DNA of 64,000 nt from Grimontia indica (GTDB lineage Bacteria; Pseudomonadota; Gammaproteobacteria; Enterobacterales; Vibrionaceae). Numbering within the stretch: position 1 is the stretch's first letter; the number at the start of each line of letters is the position of its first letter. Location of the stretch: positions 52,735 through 116,734 of the forward strand of contig NZ_ANFM02000030.1 in assembly GCF_000333895.2 (NCBI RefSeq), read 5' to 3'. Both the position numbers and the translations under genes were made by a program. The notes under the pieces are model-generated. The model was given only the letters and a program-made list of their open reading frames with translations. It did not search any database and was not told where the DNA came from. Shown here piece after piece: positions 1-9,538 of this stretch.

Positions 1-145
1 CAACAATACGAATTTGAGGGAAACATCCTTGTGCGTTGCAAATACAAAATGCAGTTGTTCCAGTCACACACCGTGGGAAGCAGTCATCGTTGCCGCCATC
101 AACATCACCATACTGTTTTATCAAACAGTCAGTGTTTTGATTCAC
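1..145 (-). CDS. possible partial Cys-rich protein, runs off left edge
   Basis: On the minus strand a frame stays open from about position 228 to the window edge. From a GTG at 145 it reads like protein, with Asp/Gly-rich and Cys-rich stretches (motifs DGGNDDCFPRC and FCICNAQGCF). No ribosome binding site precedes the GTG and the rest of the gene lies outside the window. The plus-strand frame is also open here but has less protein-like composition. I do not recognise the family. This may be a genuine partial gene or chance. Confidence 0.2.
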   Translation of the reverse strand, partial: MNQNTDCLIKQYGDVDGGNDDCFPRCVTGTTAFCICNAQGCFPQIRIV

Positions 146-253
146 TTTAGAGACAACTAAATAACAAGTTAGCCACGGTGTAAACGTTTTATACGTATTC
201 AAATAGGTGAGCAAACAAGGGTTCGAATGTTAATAACAATATCAAACCTAAGC

Positions 254-431
254 ATGAGAAATAAATTAGATTGGAATGATTTAAGATGGATTGTTTGGAG
301 TGAAAAAATACCAAATATTAGTGAATTAGAATAAATTTCGGTAAGGATTTATTTAAAATTCATCATTCATGGCGGAAATGTAAAACACATTATCAATACT
401 TAGAATCATATAAGCCACATTTAAACAATTA
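254..431 (+). pseudogene. frameshifted small ORF remnant
   Basis: An ATG at 254 opens a 26-codon frame (start MRNKLDWNDLRW) that stops at 332-334. The +1-shifted frame is open from 325 to a stop at 429-431 and reads basic and aromatic (FGKDLFKIHHSWRKCK). Together they look like one short gene broken by a frameshift near 322-334. The opening LDWNDLR resembles the start of many LysR regulators, but what follows does not continue as a LysR helix-turn-helix, so I assign no function. The base composition is AT-rich compared with the neighbouring genes. Confidence 0.25.
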
Positions 432-463
432 AAAAGTACGATCGCTTAGATCGTACTTTATTA
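431..463 (-). terminator. bidirectional terminator after MATE gene
   Basis: A perfect 11-bp stem (AAAGTACGATC, 433-443, with its complement at 449-459) and a 5-base loop. It is flanked by an A-run on the left and T-rich sequence on the right, so it can act on both strands. It lies about 20 bases past the stop of the minus-strand MATE gene. Confidence 0.65.
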
Positions 464-481
464 ATAGATAGCCCGCTGTAT

Positions 482-1843
482 TTATACGGTTTCTTCAATT
501 GTCAGGTTGTTTACCCATTTGTTTCCAAACACACGCCTGATGGTGGGATACAACTTCACGATTTCTTCAGATGTCATCATCAAAAATACATAAGGTAGCG
601 GTAATTCCAGCCACATCGCTGCGATGGCGGTCATTGGTACTGCCCACACCCACTGGCAAACCGCATCCATGTTCATGCAGAATTTGGCATCACCACCTGC
701 CCTGAGTACGCCCACAATCAAAGTAATATTGGTGTTTCTGACTAAGGCACTGATAGCGAGAACAGGGAAGCAAAGTGAAACCAATACCAGCACATCGTCA
801 TTCACCTGGGTATATAGAGACAAAATATAACTTTGCGCCATCAGAATAAGAGCCGATGCTGTCAGCCCTGTTAGCACAGCTGTTTTGAGTGCATACCTTG
901 CGTATTTCTCGCTGGTCTCAAGCTTATTTGCACCAAGCGCATTACCCACAATAATCGCCGTTGCGCCCGACAAACCCGAGGCCACACATAAGGTAATGGC
1001 TTCAAGAGGAGAAATGATTGCCATTGCTGCCAGTTCATTTTCACCGATGCGCCCCATGATCAGTTGATACGTGAAGATGCCACCACTCCATATGAGACTG
1101 CCAACAATCACAGGTGCAGTTACATTCACATATTTCTGGAACGTGGATTTTCTGAATCTGAAATCAGCGGGGCCGAGAATCAACACCTTGTTGTAGAAAA
1201 TAATGACCAGTAGAGACATGAACACACGGAACAAACGGGCGATCACGGTACCCCATCCCGCTCCTGCTAACCCCATCGCGGGCAAACCAAAGTGACCGAA
1301 GATTAAGATGAAACTCAGTACAATATTCAGCGCGATTTCAATGAAGGACATGTAGAAGGTAGTTTGGGTTTTACCTAAAGCGCGCAGCGCGGCATCCATC
1401 GCAATTGAAGGGCCTGCGACCAGAAGTGCAATACTGATGATTTGAAGATATTCGGTTGCGAGCGCGGCTGTTTCACCTTCCACCTTAAACATGGCTGGCA
1501 CCACTTCCGGTGATGTCCAACAGAACAGGAAAATCAAAAAAGACGCCAAAGACGCCACTAATGCGCCCAGTGCAAAGTTACGTCTCAATCCTTCTGCGTC
1601 ATTGGCTCCCCAGTATTGGGCAAGTAGCACTCCCATGCCGGTGCCTGTTCCCCAAATGAAGATACCCGTAAACCAAAATACACGAGCGCCAATACCCGAA
1701 GCTGCCACTTCTTCGGTACCCAACTGGCTGACCATTAGGTTGTCGATGAAACCGCCACTGCTGAATAACAAACTTTGTAGAGCAAGTGGCAAGCCCAGAA
1801 CTAAAGCCCGTTTTAAGAAATAGGTGAAATTATCTTCTGACAT
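482..1843 (-). CDS. MATE family multidrug/cation efflux transporter
   Basis: An inner-membrane antiporter of about 453 residues that would export drugs or other organic cations in exchange for H+ or Na+. The protein is almost wholly hydrophobic, with twelve likely membrane segments in two similar halves, and motifs such as FSSGGFIDNLMVSQLG near the N-terminus and GMGVLLAQYWGA around residue 80 fit the MATE fold. I take the ATG at 1843 (MSEDNF...) because AGGAGA lies just upstream. A longer frame to 1879 has no such site. It stands alone, with a terminator beyond its stop. The substrate cannot be read from sequence. Confidence 0.85.
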   Translation of the reverse strand: MSEDNFTYFLKRALVLGLPLALQSLLFSSGGFIDNLMVSQLGTEEVAASGIGARVFWFTGIFIWGTGTGMGVLLAQYWGANDAEGLRRNFALGALVASLASFLIFLFCWTSPEVVPAMFKVEGETAALATEYLQIISIALLVAGPSIAMDAALRALGKTQTTFYMSFIEIALNIVLSFILIFGHFGLPAMGLAGAGWGTVIARLFRVFMSLLVIIFYNKVLILGPADFRFRKSTFQKYVNVTAPVIVGSLIWSGGIFTYQLIMGRIGENELAAMAIISPLEAITLCVASGLSGATAIIVGNALGANKLETSEKYARYALKTAVLTGLTASALILMAQSYILSLYTQVNDDVLVLVSLCFPVLAISALVRNTNITLIVGVLRAGGDAKFCMNMDAVCQWVWAVPMTAIAAMWLELPLPYVFLMMTSEEIVKLYPTIRRVFGNKWVNNLTIEETV

Positions 1844-2346
1844 CGCATCTCCTTTTGCCGACTGACATGGCCGGAACACCCCGGCTTTTTTGCTTCGTTT
1901 TTTAATAAAGTTTTTTCTTTACTGTACAGAAGTTCGACAGTGGAAGGCGATGTAATCACCATGTAATTTGTGCTGATTAGTTTCGACGAATATCATCAAT
2001 ATCGCGCGCATTAAGCATCAATCAGCGCCGAAATTCCGGGATACTCACGATTTCTTCGATTGACGCGCTCTCATTCAACTCAACTCATCAGCGCACCGAA
2101 AGTGTCAGACGCTGTGGAAGGCGTCTCACAATTGAACTATTTGTTTAATAACTGACAAATAACTCAATGCCTTTCATTGACTAGCAAAAAAAGCAGTTTG
2201 TCAGTACGTGCCTTTCAAGGAGAGAAAACCGTATCTGTGCGCTTTAGGTTTGTTAGCCTTAGTCAGTAGCGACTGGAGTGATACGCACGTTCAAGCATGC
2301 GTCGCTTTGTGCGACTTATATTAATGCCATTTAGCGGGAGGCTAAG
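1844..2346. other. intergenic region between MATE gene and first chemoreceptor
   Basis: Divergent intergenic stretch of about 500 bases. It holds a GC-rich hairpin followed by six T at 1870-1891 on the plus strand and a small inverted repeat, AGACGC/GCGTCT, at 2107-2126. I found no convincing sigma-70 or flagellar sigma-28 promoter and no open frame with a start signal. The last bases (GGGAGG at about 2335-2341) are the ribosome binding site of the downstream chemoreceptor. Confidence 0.5.
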
Positions 2347-4302
2347 ATGTTAGGCAAACTTAAGCTTGCACAGCAACTTACCGTATCTTTTGCAGCTGTC
2401 ATCGCACTGCTGCTTGTTGTATCTGTCGTGGGTTATGGTGGTCTTTCTGAAGGCTTTAAGAATTTCACCGATTACCGCGGCTTAGCGAGAAGTTCCAATG
2501 AAGCCAGCGAGGCACAGTCGGCACTACTCAGCGCCCGACTTGCAGCGTTAAAGTTCCTGAAGACCCAAGACCCAGCCCAAATCGGCAAGGTCGAGAAAGA
2601 ACTGGCTCACATTGACGAAGTCATCGAAAAAATTCTTGTTAATGAAACTGACCAGAACCGCATCAATGAGCTCAGCGAGTCCAAAAAACTGATGGCCACA
2701 TACGGCGAAACTTTTGCTTTGGTGGTTAAAGACTTTGCAGACCGAAACGCGGTAGTCAGCCAAGAGTTAGATCCTAACGGCCTTAAGATGCGCCAGACGA
2801 TGACAAAAATCATCGAGGACTCATCATCAGACGGTGAAGTTGATTCCCTGTTCTATGCAGCCCAAGCTCAAGAGAAGCTCCTACTGGGAAGACTTTTTGC
2901 CGCCAAGTTCCTGATCAGTAACTCTGATGACGATTTGAACCGTTCATTGACTGAACTTAACAATGTCGTCGCTCCCCTCAACAACCTCAAACGCCTGTTG
3001 GTTTCTTCCGCAGAGCGACAAATGGTGAACGAGTTTTCTGATGCACACCTTGGATACATTTCGGCACTCCAGAAAACCGCAGAAATTATCAATGCGAGAA
3101 ACGAGCGTATCTCGAACACCCTTGACGTGATTGGTCCGCAGGTGACGACCAATTTCAACGACTTTAAATCCTCCATTCGTGCCGCTCAGGATACCCTGGG
3201 GCCAGAGGCTCAGTCTGACAGCCAGTCTTCAGTTCAAACGGTGATTATCGTGTCTGCCGTTGCCGTCTTGGTGGGGGTTTTCCTGAGCATTGTGGTCACG
3301 CGTGCAATCCGGAGACCTATTGGCGGTGAGCCAAGACAGATTGAACAGCTTGCCCGTAACATTGCAACCGGCGATCTGACCCAGTCTTTCGATAGCAAAG
3401 GTCAGCCGACAGGCATCTTTGCCGCCATGGGCGATATGAACAGCAACCTCAAAGAGATTGTCGGCCAGTTGTCCAGCTCAGTGAATACTCTGAACAATGC
3501 CTCCGGCACCTTGGTCAACGTCACTGAGGAAACAGCCAGAAATTCTGAGCTTCAGGCAGACCAACTCGGTCAAACCGCAACCGCGATGCATCAGTTAACC
3601 TCTACGGTGGATGACATCGCCCAAAATGCGCAGCGTGCGTCTGATGTGGCCAATGAAGCTGATCGTTACTCACAGGAAGGCCAGAGTGTGTTGGATGATA
3701 CCCGCCAGAGTATCGAAAACCTTGTGGGTAACATTGGTGAAGTTAGTCAGATTATTGAGAACCTGGAAAACGAAACCAAAAACGTTGGCAGTATTCTGGA
3801 TACTATCCGTGACATTGCAGAGCAGACTAACCTGCTGGCACTGAATGCCGCGATTGAGGCTGCCCGAGCCGGTGAACAAGGACGGGGCTTTGCGGTGGTT
3901 GCTGATGAGGTAAGAAGCCTCGCCAGCCGTACCCAACAGAGCACAGAAGAGATCCAGACGCTGATCACCCGTTTGCAGAACGAATCTAAACGTTCGGTAG
4001 AATCCATGCGTAAAAGCGCATCTGAAGCGGAAGAGACATCGACAAAAGCAAACAAAACCCGCGATGCACTGGTTTCCATCACAGAGTCGGTATCGAACAT
4101 CCGTGACATGAACCATCAAATCGCGGTCGCAGCAGAAGAGCAGAACACTGTGGTGACCAGCATTAACCAAGCGGTCGAACAGTTGAATGAGCTGGGTAAG
4201 AGCACGGCATCCGGTGCAGACAAACTCTCGAAAGAAGCCCACGGACTTACTTCGATTACCAGCGGCGTAAACCAGATCGTGGGTAAATTCTCGATTGGTT
4301 AA
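2347..4302 (+). CDS. methyl-accepting chemotaxis protein with HBM-type sensor
   Basis: A 651-residue transmembrane chemoreceptor that would signal ligand occupancy to CheA/CheW. The order is membrane helix (about 8-30), a long helical periplasmic sensor (about 35-290) with the length and helical character of the HBM domain known from Pseudomonas McpS, a second membrane helix (about 296-318), HAMP beginning at [12 protein letters not shown], and a cytoplasmic signalling domain with the conserved hairpin tip ([20 protein letters not shown]). There is no C-terminal CheR-docking pentapeptide. GGGAGG precedes the ATG. HBM receptors in other bacteria sense organic acids or polyamines; the ligand here is unknown. 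The next gene is a close paralogue. Confidence 0.92.
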   Translation: MLGKLKLAQQLTVSFAAVIALLLVVSVVGYGGLSEGFKNFTDYRGLARSSNEASEAQSALLSARLAALKFLKTQDPAQIGKVEKELAHIDEVIEKILVNETDQNRINELSESKKLMATYGETFALVVKDFADRNAVVSQELDPNGLKMRQTMTKIIEDSSSDGEVDSLFYAAQAQEKLLLGRLFAAKFLISNSDDDLNRSLTELNNVVAPLNNLKRLLVSSAERQMVNEFSDAHLGYISALQKTAEIINARNERISNTLDVIGPQVTTNFNDFKSSIRAAQDTLGPEAQSDSQSSVQTVIIVSAVAVLVGVFLSIVVTRAIRRPIGGEPRQIEQLARNIATGDLTQSFDSKGQPTGIFAAMGDMNSNLKEIVGQLSSSVNTLNNASGTLVNVTEETARNSELQADQLGQTATAMHQLTSTVDDIAQNAQRASDVANEADRYSQEGQSVLDDTRQSIENLVGNIGEVSQIIENLENETKNVGSILDTIRDIAEQTNLLALNAAIEAARAGEQGRGFAVVADEVRSLASRTQQSTEEIQTLITRLQNESKRSVESMRKSASEAEETSTKANKTRDALVSITESVSNIRDMNHQIAVAAEEQNTVVTSINQAVEQLNELGKSTASGADKLSKEAHGLTSITSGVNQIVGKFSIG

Positions 4303-4645
4303 CCCATCGCACTTCTTCTCCATGTAATGAATTAGCCCCCTCCTCCGGGGGCTATTTCATTGAGCAATGCAAGCCTCTTCCGGTTATAAACTTCGGAATG
4401 TACTCCTCCACATCTCACCATGACTCCCATAACTGTAAAAAACCATAACCACGCGACTCGCATGTGAATCACTTATTGATTGATTGTTTCACTTTTGTTG
4501 GATTGAAGATTCGCTGCGCGTTATTGGTATTACGACCGAGTGTTAAGTCAGTAAGCCTTTTTTGCATAACCCGGAATCAAGACCTTCTCACAAAAGCGGA
4601 AGCTCGCAATTCTTGCAGAGGTGCCAGCCAATTTAGGAGAGACCC
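4303..4645. other. intergenic region between the tandem chemoreceptors
   Basis: About 340 bases. A GC-rich hairpin (TAGCCCCC at 4333-4340 pairing with 4347-4354) followed by TTTCATT probably terminates the first receptor transcript, so the second receptor likely has its own promoter. A 62-codon frame at 4464-4652 has no ribosome site and overlaps the next gene, so I do not call it. GGAGAG at about 4636-4641 serves the next start. Confidence 0.5.
4332..4360 (+). terminator. rho-independent terminator after first chemoreceptor
   Basis: An 8-bp GC-rich stem (TAGCCCCC/GGGGGCTA) with a 6-base loop and a short, impure T-run. It lies 30 bases after the receptor stop. Confidence 0.6.
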
Positions 4646-6598
4646 ATGCTAGGCAAAATTACACTTGCGAAGCAATTGACCCTGTCTTTCTCAGCCGTCC
4701 TTGCTTTGCTACTCGTAGTATCAGTCGTTGGCTACAATGGCTTGTCAAATAGTTACACGAATACCCGCCAGTATCATGCATTAGCGATAAACTCTAACCA
4801 TGCAGCGGAAGCTCAGTCTGCCCTACTCTATGCCCGTGTTGTCGCTCAAAGATTTTTTAAAACGCAAAACCCGGAAGATGCTACCTTGGTCGGGGAAAAG
4901 CTGACTAAGGTGGAAAAAAAGATAGCCTTCATCCTAGCAAATGAGACCGATTCAGAGCGCAAGGCTTGGCTAGAAGAGTCACGGACCTTGCTGGAAGAAT
5001 ACGCACAAACTTTTGCGTTAGTGGTACAAGATTTTCAGGACATGAATAATGTCGTCAAGCAACGCCTAGACCCCAATGGCCTGAGTATGTACCAGACCAC
5101 CAAACAGATCATGACAAATGCCAAAGCCATCGGTGATGTAGAGGTCATTTTCTTCGCTTCTGAAGTTCAGGAAAAACTGCTCTTGGGACGACTTTTCACC
5201 GCAAAATATCTCATCAGCTACTCCCCTCAAGACTTGAATACAGCACTGCTCGAGCTCAATGCAGCACTCCAACCTTTTATTTCGCTAGAAGGCATTTTGG
5301 CGGGACAGGAGGACGAACTTTTAAACGCTTTTGCTGATGCCCATATGGACTATATTGTTGCACTACAAGACATCGCAAAAATCGTAAAAGAAGGCACGAA
5401 CCGCGTCTTTAAAGTCATTGATGTTGTAGGGCCACAAGTCACCGGAAATCTCACTAACTACAAAATGTCGTCGCTCGAGTCTCAGAGTGTTTTAGGCGAA
5501 CAAACAATAGAAAAAAGTGGCAATGCTTTAACAGCGGTGTTTGTTGTTTCTGGTATCGCCATCTTTGTTGGCATATTACTCAGCATTTTTATGACTAAAA
5601 CCATCCGTAGACCTATTGGTGGCGAGCCCAGAAAAATTGAGGCCATGGCACGGGAAATTGCTGAGGGTATACTCAAGAAAGAACTCTCACCAGAGAAAAA
5701 GGTGACGGGTATATACGCAGCAATGCGGGAAATGACTGTGAACCTTAGGGATATCATTAAGCAACTCTCTCAATCAATGAAATCCCTGAATGTCGCGTCA
5801 ACCACACTGGTAGAGGTCACCGATGAAACGGCTCGAAACTCAGAGTCACAGGCTGAACAACTCAATCAGACCGCAACTGCGATAAATGAACTTTCCAGTA
5901 CGGTGAAGGATATCGCGCAGAATGCACAGTATGCTTCTGATCTTTCCAATCAAGCTGACAATGCTGCCCATGAAGGCCAATCCACGTTGGAGGCAACGCA
6001 AAACAGCATTGAAAATCTCGTGGGTAACATTGGCGAAGTAAGCCAGGTGATCGCCAACCTTGAAGTTGAAACGAATAATGTGGGCTGCATTTTAGATACC
6101 ATCCGGGGAATCGCAGAGCAAACCAATCTACTCGCTCTCAATGCCGCTATTGAAGCTGCCCGGGCTGGTGAGCAAGGGCGTGGTTTTGCTGTCGTTGCTG
6201 ACGAAGTGCGAAGCCTTGCCAGTCGCACTCAGCAAAGCACAGAAGAAATTCAGGAGCTGATTTCACGACTACAAAGCGAGTCGAAGCGTTCTGTTGAATC
6301 GATGCAAGTGAGTGCAAACGAAGCTAACGCGACATATGAAAAAGCGAATAAGGCTCGTGATGCCCTCACCACCATCTCCAGCACAGTTGCCAGTATCAGA
6401 GACATGAACCACCAGATTGCGGTCGCTGCCGAAGAGCAAAATACTGTCGTAACAAACATTAATCTGTCCGTAGAACATTTAAATGACTTGGGTAAGAGCA
6501 CAGCTTCGGGCGCTGAGAAACTATCAAAAGAAGCGCATGGCCTCACCGCAATCACCGATAACGTCAATCAGATCGTTGGGCGGTTTTCTATCCAATAA
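4646..6598 (+). CDS. methyl-accepting chemotaxis protein, paralogue of upstream receptor
   Basis: A 650-residue chemoreceptor with the same domain order as its upstream neighbour: membrane helix (about 8-30), HBM-like helical sensor, second membrane helix (about 295-318), HAMP with the same [12 protein letters not shown] entry, and the signalling hairpin. The signalling half is nearly identical to the first receptor while the periplasmic half has diverged, as expected after tandem duplication with a change of ligand. It also lacks a C-terminal CheR-docking pentapeptide, so adaptation would depend on other receptors in the array. A bidirectional terminator follows at once. Confidence 0.92.
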   Translation: MLGKITLAKQLTLSFSAVLALLLVVSVVGYNGLSNSYTNTRQYHALAINSNHAAEAQSALLYARVVAQRFFKTQNPEDATLVGEKLTKVEKKIAFILANETDSERKAWLEESRTLLEEYAQTFALVVQDFQDMNNVVKQRLDPNGLSMYQTTKQIMTNAKAIGDVEVIFFASEVQEKLLLGRLFTAKYLISYSPQDLNTALLELNAALQPFISLEGILAGQEDELLNAFADAHMDYIVALQDIAKIVKEGTNRVFKVIDVVGPQVTGNLTNYKMSSLESQSVLGEQTIEKSGNALTAVFVVSGIAIFVGILLSIFMTKTIRRPIGGEPRKIEAMAREIAEGILKKELSPEKKVTGIYAAMREMTVNLRDIIKQLSQSMKSLNVASTTLVEVTDETARNSESQAEQLNQTATAINELSSTVKDIAQNAQYASDLSNQADNAAHEGQSTLEATQNSIENLVGNIGEVSQVIANLEVETNNVGCILDTIRGIAEQTNLLALNAAIEAARAGEQGRGFAVVADEVRSLASRTQQSTEEIQELISRLQSESKRSVESMQVSANEANATYEKANKARDALTTISSTVASIRDMNHQIAVAAEEQNTVVTNINLSVEHLNDLGKSTASGAEKLSKEAHGLTAITDNVNQIVGRFSIQ

Positions 6599-6611
6599 TT
6601 CCACAGATGGC

Positions 6612-6638
6612 AAAAACGCGCTATTTCAGCGCGTTTTT
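6612..6638. terminator. bidirectional terminator between convergent genes
   Basis: A perfect 11-bp stem (AAAAACGCGCT/AGCGCGTTTTT) with a 5-base loop and A/T runs on both sides. It serves the chemoreceptor from the left. The 3' end of the minus-strand metallopeptidase gene lies inside the stem. Confidence 0.85.
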
Positions 6639-7130
6639 CTGGCTTTCCATATGAATCAGATACAAGCGCGCATCAAATTCCAACTGGTGATAATCCGGCT
6701 CCATATGGCAACAAAGCTGATAGAAGGCTTTATTGTGGTCTTTCTCTTTCAAGTGCGCCAGTTCGTGAACCACCAGCATTCGAAGGAAAGGCTCCGGCGC
6801 GTCCTTGAACATCGACGCTATGCGGATTTCATTCTTGGCCTTTAGCTTTCCGCCATGAGCGCGTGACACAAAGCTGTGAAGCCCAAGCGCATTGTTCACC
6901 ACATGGATTTTGCCATCATAGGCCACTTTACTGATCGGCGAAGACTTCTTCAGGTATTGGTTCTTTATCTCCTGCACATAATCGTAAAGCGCTTTTTCAG
7001 ACTTGATGTCGTGTTTGTGTGGGTAGCGCTGTTCCAGCCACGCGCCGAGTTTGCCGGTTTCAATCAAACGGGAAACTTGCTCAATAAGGTTTTCAGGGTA
7101 ACCACCCAAATAACGGAGTGCAGGGTTCAT
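6621..7130 (-). CDS. YgjP-like (DUF45) M48-type zinc metallopeptidase
   Basis: A 169-residue soluble protein with a zinc-binding HELAH motif (HExxH) near residue 127, followed by DHNKAFYQLC, the arrangement of the YgjP/WLM metallopeptidases. The third zinc ligand is likely the His in DHNKAF. The substrate is unknown for the family. It starts 51 bases after the LacI regulator stop and may be co-transcribed with it. There is no strong ribosome site. Its last codons (KNALK-stop) are encoded within the terminator hairpin shared with the facing chemoreceptor gene. Confidence 0.75.
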   Translation of the reverse strand: MNPALRYLGGYPENLIEQVSRLIETGKLGAWLEQRYPHKHDIKSEKALYDYVQEIKNQYLKKSSPISKVAYDGKIHVVNNALGLHSFVSRAHGGKLKAKNEIRIASMFKDAPEPFLRMLVVHELAHLKEKDHNKAFYQLCCHMEPDYHQLEFDARLYLIHMESQKNALK

Positions 7131-7181
7131 GCTTTATAGGGTCTGTTGACTTTTGGGAACTGGGCAGAGTTTACACCGATA

Positions 7182-8234
7182 TCAAGTGCGCGTCTTTTGC
7201 GTTGAACCGCGCACCACCGCTTCACACGGTAAGGTAATGGACTGTGGCGGTAAATGTGGATCAGCGATGTGCTCGAACAAGGCATCAATGGTACTTTGAA
7301 TCATCTGCTCGTTCGGCTGACGAATCGTGGAAAGGTTGTAGGAGCGACTTTTCGCAAGGCGAATATCATCGACGCCGACAACACCAATATCTTCAGGCAC
7401 ACTCAGGCCAAGCTCATAACGCAGTGCATCCATACCACCACAGGCCATGATGTCATCGGCATAAAACAACGCGTCTGGCTTTTCTGTGTGCTGGAAAATA
7501 CGCAAGGTGGCATCGTAGCCAGCGTCGTAGCTGAACTCTCCACCCTCAACGACTTGCCACTGATTGCAGCCGCGCTCCATCAGGCGACTAATAAATCCGC
7601 GTTGGCGGTCAATCGTCGCTGATGTACCAATCGGTCCTGCCACAAAAGCCGGTTTGGTATAGCCAGCATCGAGCAGCATATCTGCCGCCATATTTCCTGC
7701 CAGCACATTGTCACAACTCACTACAGTGACACTGTTTTCACTGGAGTCGCGACCAAAGATAACTGCCGGTGTATTCTGGGAGTGGCACGCATCAACAAGC
7801 TCTTGCGGTAGTGATGCCGACGTGATGATTAGGCCATCAACGTTGTATTCCATCACCAGCTCGACGGCTTCCTGAATATCCATCTCACCATCGACGTGGA
7901 TAAGAAGGCTATGGCAGTTACGCTTTTGGATTTCAGTGGTAAAGCGGGAAAGAATGGGCAGATAAAACGGGTTGTTGAAGTCGGTCATCAGAATGCCGAC
8001 AAGACTAGAGCGGGATTTAATCCCCCTCGCCAAACGGTTCGGTTTGTAGTTTAACGACGCTGCCGCTTTAAAGACTTTTTCGCGCAGTGGTCTGGAAATA
8101 CTCGCATCAGGATTAAACGCGCGGGAGACCGCAGAGACAGAAACGCCTGCCGCTTCAGCCACTTCAACGACAGTGACTTTACGTTTTTTCTGAATCTGTG
8201 TTGCTGCAACGGCAACGTTGGTTTCTTTCGTCAT
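7182..8234 (-). CDS. LacI-family transcriptional regulator, probable inositol repressor
   Basis: A 350-residue regulator. An N-terminal LacI helix-turn-helix (about 19-70; TVVEVAEAAGVSVSAVSRAF, then YKPNRLARG as hinge helix) is followed by a periplasmic-binding-protein-like sugar domain (about 75-340). AGGAAAG precedes the ATG. It lies just downstream of the inositol ABC operon, which ends in a terminator, so it probably has its own promoter. A palindrome of LacI-operator type lies 70-83 bases upstream of its start and recurs before iolD. I infer that it represses the inositol genes and itself. The effector could be inositol or a breakdown product. Confidence 0.85.
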   Translation of the reverse strand: MTKETNVAVAATQIQKKRKVTVVEVAEAAGVSVSAVSRAFNPDASISRPLREKVFKAAASLNYKPNRLARGIKSRSSLVGILMTDFNNPFYLPILSRFTTEIQKRNCHSLLIHVDGEMDIQEAVELVMEYNVDGLIITSASLPQELVDACHSQNTPAVIFGRDSSENSVTVVSCDNVLAGNMAADMLLDAGYTKPAFVAGPIGTSATIDRQRGFISRLMERGCNQWQVVEGGEFSYDAGYDATLRIFQHTEKPDALFYADDIMACGGMDALRYELGLSVPEDIGVVGVDDIRLAKSRSYNLSTIRQPNEQMIQSTIDALFEHIADPHLPPQSITLPCEAVVRGSTQKTRT

Positions 8235-8303
8235 ACGCTTTCCTGCTTACAATGTCGTTCCTTCGCCCTCAGGTATATAGCCCCAGGCGCAACACCATAA
8301 TAA

Positions 8304-8317
8304 TGAAAATGTTTTCA
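8304..8317. promoter_or_regulatory. LacI-type operator upstream of regulator gene
   Basis: The palindrome TGAAAA-TG-TTTTCA has perfect 6-base arms. A site with the same arms lies before iolD at 12735-12748. This suggests autoregulation by the LacI-family protein. Confidence 0.55.
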
Positions 8318-8403
8318 GCTGCACAAGCTGGGCCGACGCCTTTTCATTAGAAATGACTAAAAGTGCTGGTCAGGTTCAGACAATTTCAAGTGAAGAAAGT
8401 CTG

Positions 8404-8437
8404 AAAAGAGCGCGCCCGGCGGAGGGTTGCCGGGCGC
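8404..8437 (-). terminator. terminator of the inositol ABC/iolE operon
   Basis: A perfect 9-bp GC stem (GCGCCCGGC, 8412-8420, with its complement at 8429-8437). On the minus strand it is followed by a U-rich tract at 8404-8407, directly after the binding-protein gene. Confidence 0.75.
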
Positions 8438-8446
8438 TTTTCATGG

Positions 8447-9415
8447 TTAGCGATATTCGCCAGCCAGTTTTTCTACCAACTCAACGTTCTCTTTAGTCAC
8501 GAAACCTGGACCAGAGTTGATGTTGTTAGATGGAGAAATACCGTAACGGTTGTACAGAGTCAGCACCATAACAGGCACATAACCTTGCAGGAATGGTTGC
8601 TGGTCGATACCCCACTGGATATGACCGTCTTTGATGCCCTGAGCAATTTCGCCGCTCAAGTCAAACGTACCGAAGTAAATTTTGCCCAGCTGACGGCTCT
8701 TATCCAATGCACGGATAGTTGGGTGAGCAGATGTTGGACCCAGTGTCAGCACGGCTTCTGTATCTGGATTCGCACGCAGGTAAGCAGACACTTTCTTCTC
8801 GATGCCTGTTGGATCCTGACCCACATCGATCATCTGGCTGCCAAGCTCAACACCCAGAGCATCAGCAAAACCCTGACAGCGTTCTACAGAAGCTGGGTTG
8901 GTGATGTAGTGGTTAACACAGACAAAGCTTTTCACGCCGTCTTTTTTAGCACGTTTACCTGCGCCGTAACCCGCATCATATTCTGGTTGTCCAACGTGGA
9001 GAATTGCACCCACGTCTTCACTTTGCTGGTGAGTACCCGAGTTGATGGTGACAACAGGAATACCTTTTTTCTTCGCTTTTTCCAGTGGACCTTTCAGCAC
9101 TTCATAGTCCGCGATGGTGGTGATAATACCGTCAGGATTGGACGCAACGGCCTGCTCGATGATGCGAGCCATATCAGCCAAGTCGCCGGTAGTAGGGTTA
9201 CGGTATTCCACTTCTACATTGAGCTGTTCGCCCGCTGTACCAATCGCATTCTTGATGGTGTTCCACCAAGAATCTGAGTCCGGTGCGTGGCTGATCAGGA
9301 CAAAGCGCTCACCATCGGCGAGTGCAGTACCTGGCAGCATTGCGGCCAAACTGGCTGCCATTGCTAACACAAGGACGGACGCTCTCTTTGCTACAGATTT
9401 AAGTAGGGTATTCAT
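8447..9415 (-). CDS. sugar ABC transporter periplasmic binding protein, probably for myo-inositol
   Basis: A 322-residue periplasmic binding protein of the ribose/inositol type (type 1 fold). The start at 9415 (MNTLLKSVAKRAS) is chosen because GGAGA lies just upstream and it gives a proper signal peptide ending at ALA-DGE. A longer frame begins 20 residues earlier without support. The mature part starts RFVLISHAPDSDSWW, the usual first strand of this family. It is the last gene of iolE-permease-ATPase-binding protein. The context points to inositol, by analogy with Caulobacter IbpA, but ligand residues cannot be confirmed by eye. Confidence 0.82.
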   Translation of the reverse strand: MNTLLKSVAKRASVLVLAMAASLAAMLPGTALADGERFVLISHAPDSDSWWNTIKNAIGTAGEQLNVEVEYRNPTTGDLADMARIIEQAVASNPDGIITTIADYEVLKGPLEKAKKKGIPVVTINSGTHQQSEDVGAILHVGQPEYDAGYGAGKRAKKDGVKSFVCVNHYITNPASVERCQGFADALGVELGSQMIDVGQDPTGIEKKVSAYLRANPDTEAVLTLGPTSAHPTIRALDKSRQLGKIYFGTFDLSGEIAQGIKDGHIQWGIDQQPFLQGYVPVMVLTLYNRYGISPSNNINSGPGFVTKENVELVEKLAGEYR

Positions 9416-9538
9416 CCGGTGTCTCCAAGTTATATTATTTATTGTATCCATAGGGCGAGCTGTACAGCTGCCCACCCGGTTACAGCTAAGGGTTGGGCAG
9501 CGAACTGCCCCGTCACGTTAACTCTTCTTACTAAAAGC

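Noticed and set aside
150..200. Possible integron attC-like site near the left edge (TAACAAGTTAGCC)
   Set aside because: Only a few bases resemble the core; no paired inverse core or attC fold could be made out.
1870..1891. Hairpin with six T on the plus strand near the MATE gene start
   Set aside because: It looks like a terminator in form, but no plus-strand gene precedes it, and on the minus strand it lacks a T-run; stem is only 5 bp.
2150..2346. Flagellar sigma-28 promoter before the first chemoreceptor
   Set aside because: No match to the TAAA-N15-GCCGATAA pattern with acceptable spacing upstream of either chemoreceptor gene.
3670..4323. Long minus-strand open frame opposite the first chemoreceptor
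   Set aside because: It is a shadow of the chemoreceptor gene: no start signal, Cys/Phe-rich nonsense composition, and the plus-strand protein is unmistakable.
4464..4652. 62-codon plus-strand frame between the chemoreceptors
   Set aside because: No ribosome site, overlaps the next gene start, and composition is not protein-like.
8585..9277. Plus-strand frame of 230 codons opposite the ABC binding protein
   Set aside because: Antisense shadow. The minus-strand gene has a signal peptide, ribosome site and family motifs, while this frame has none.
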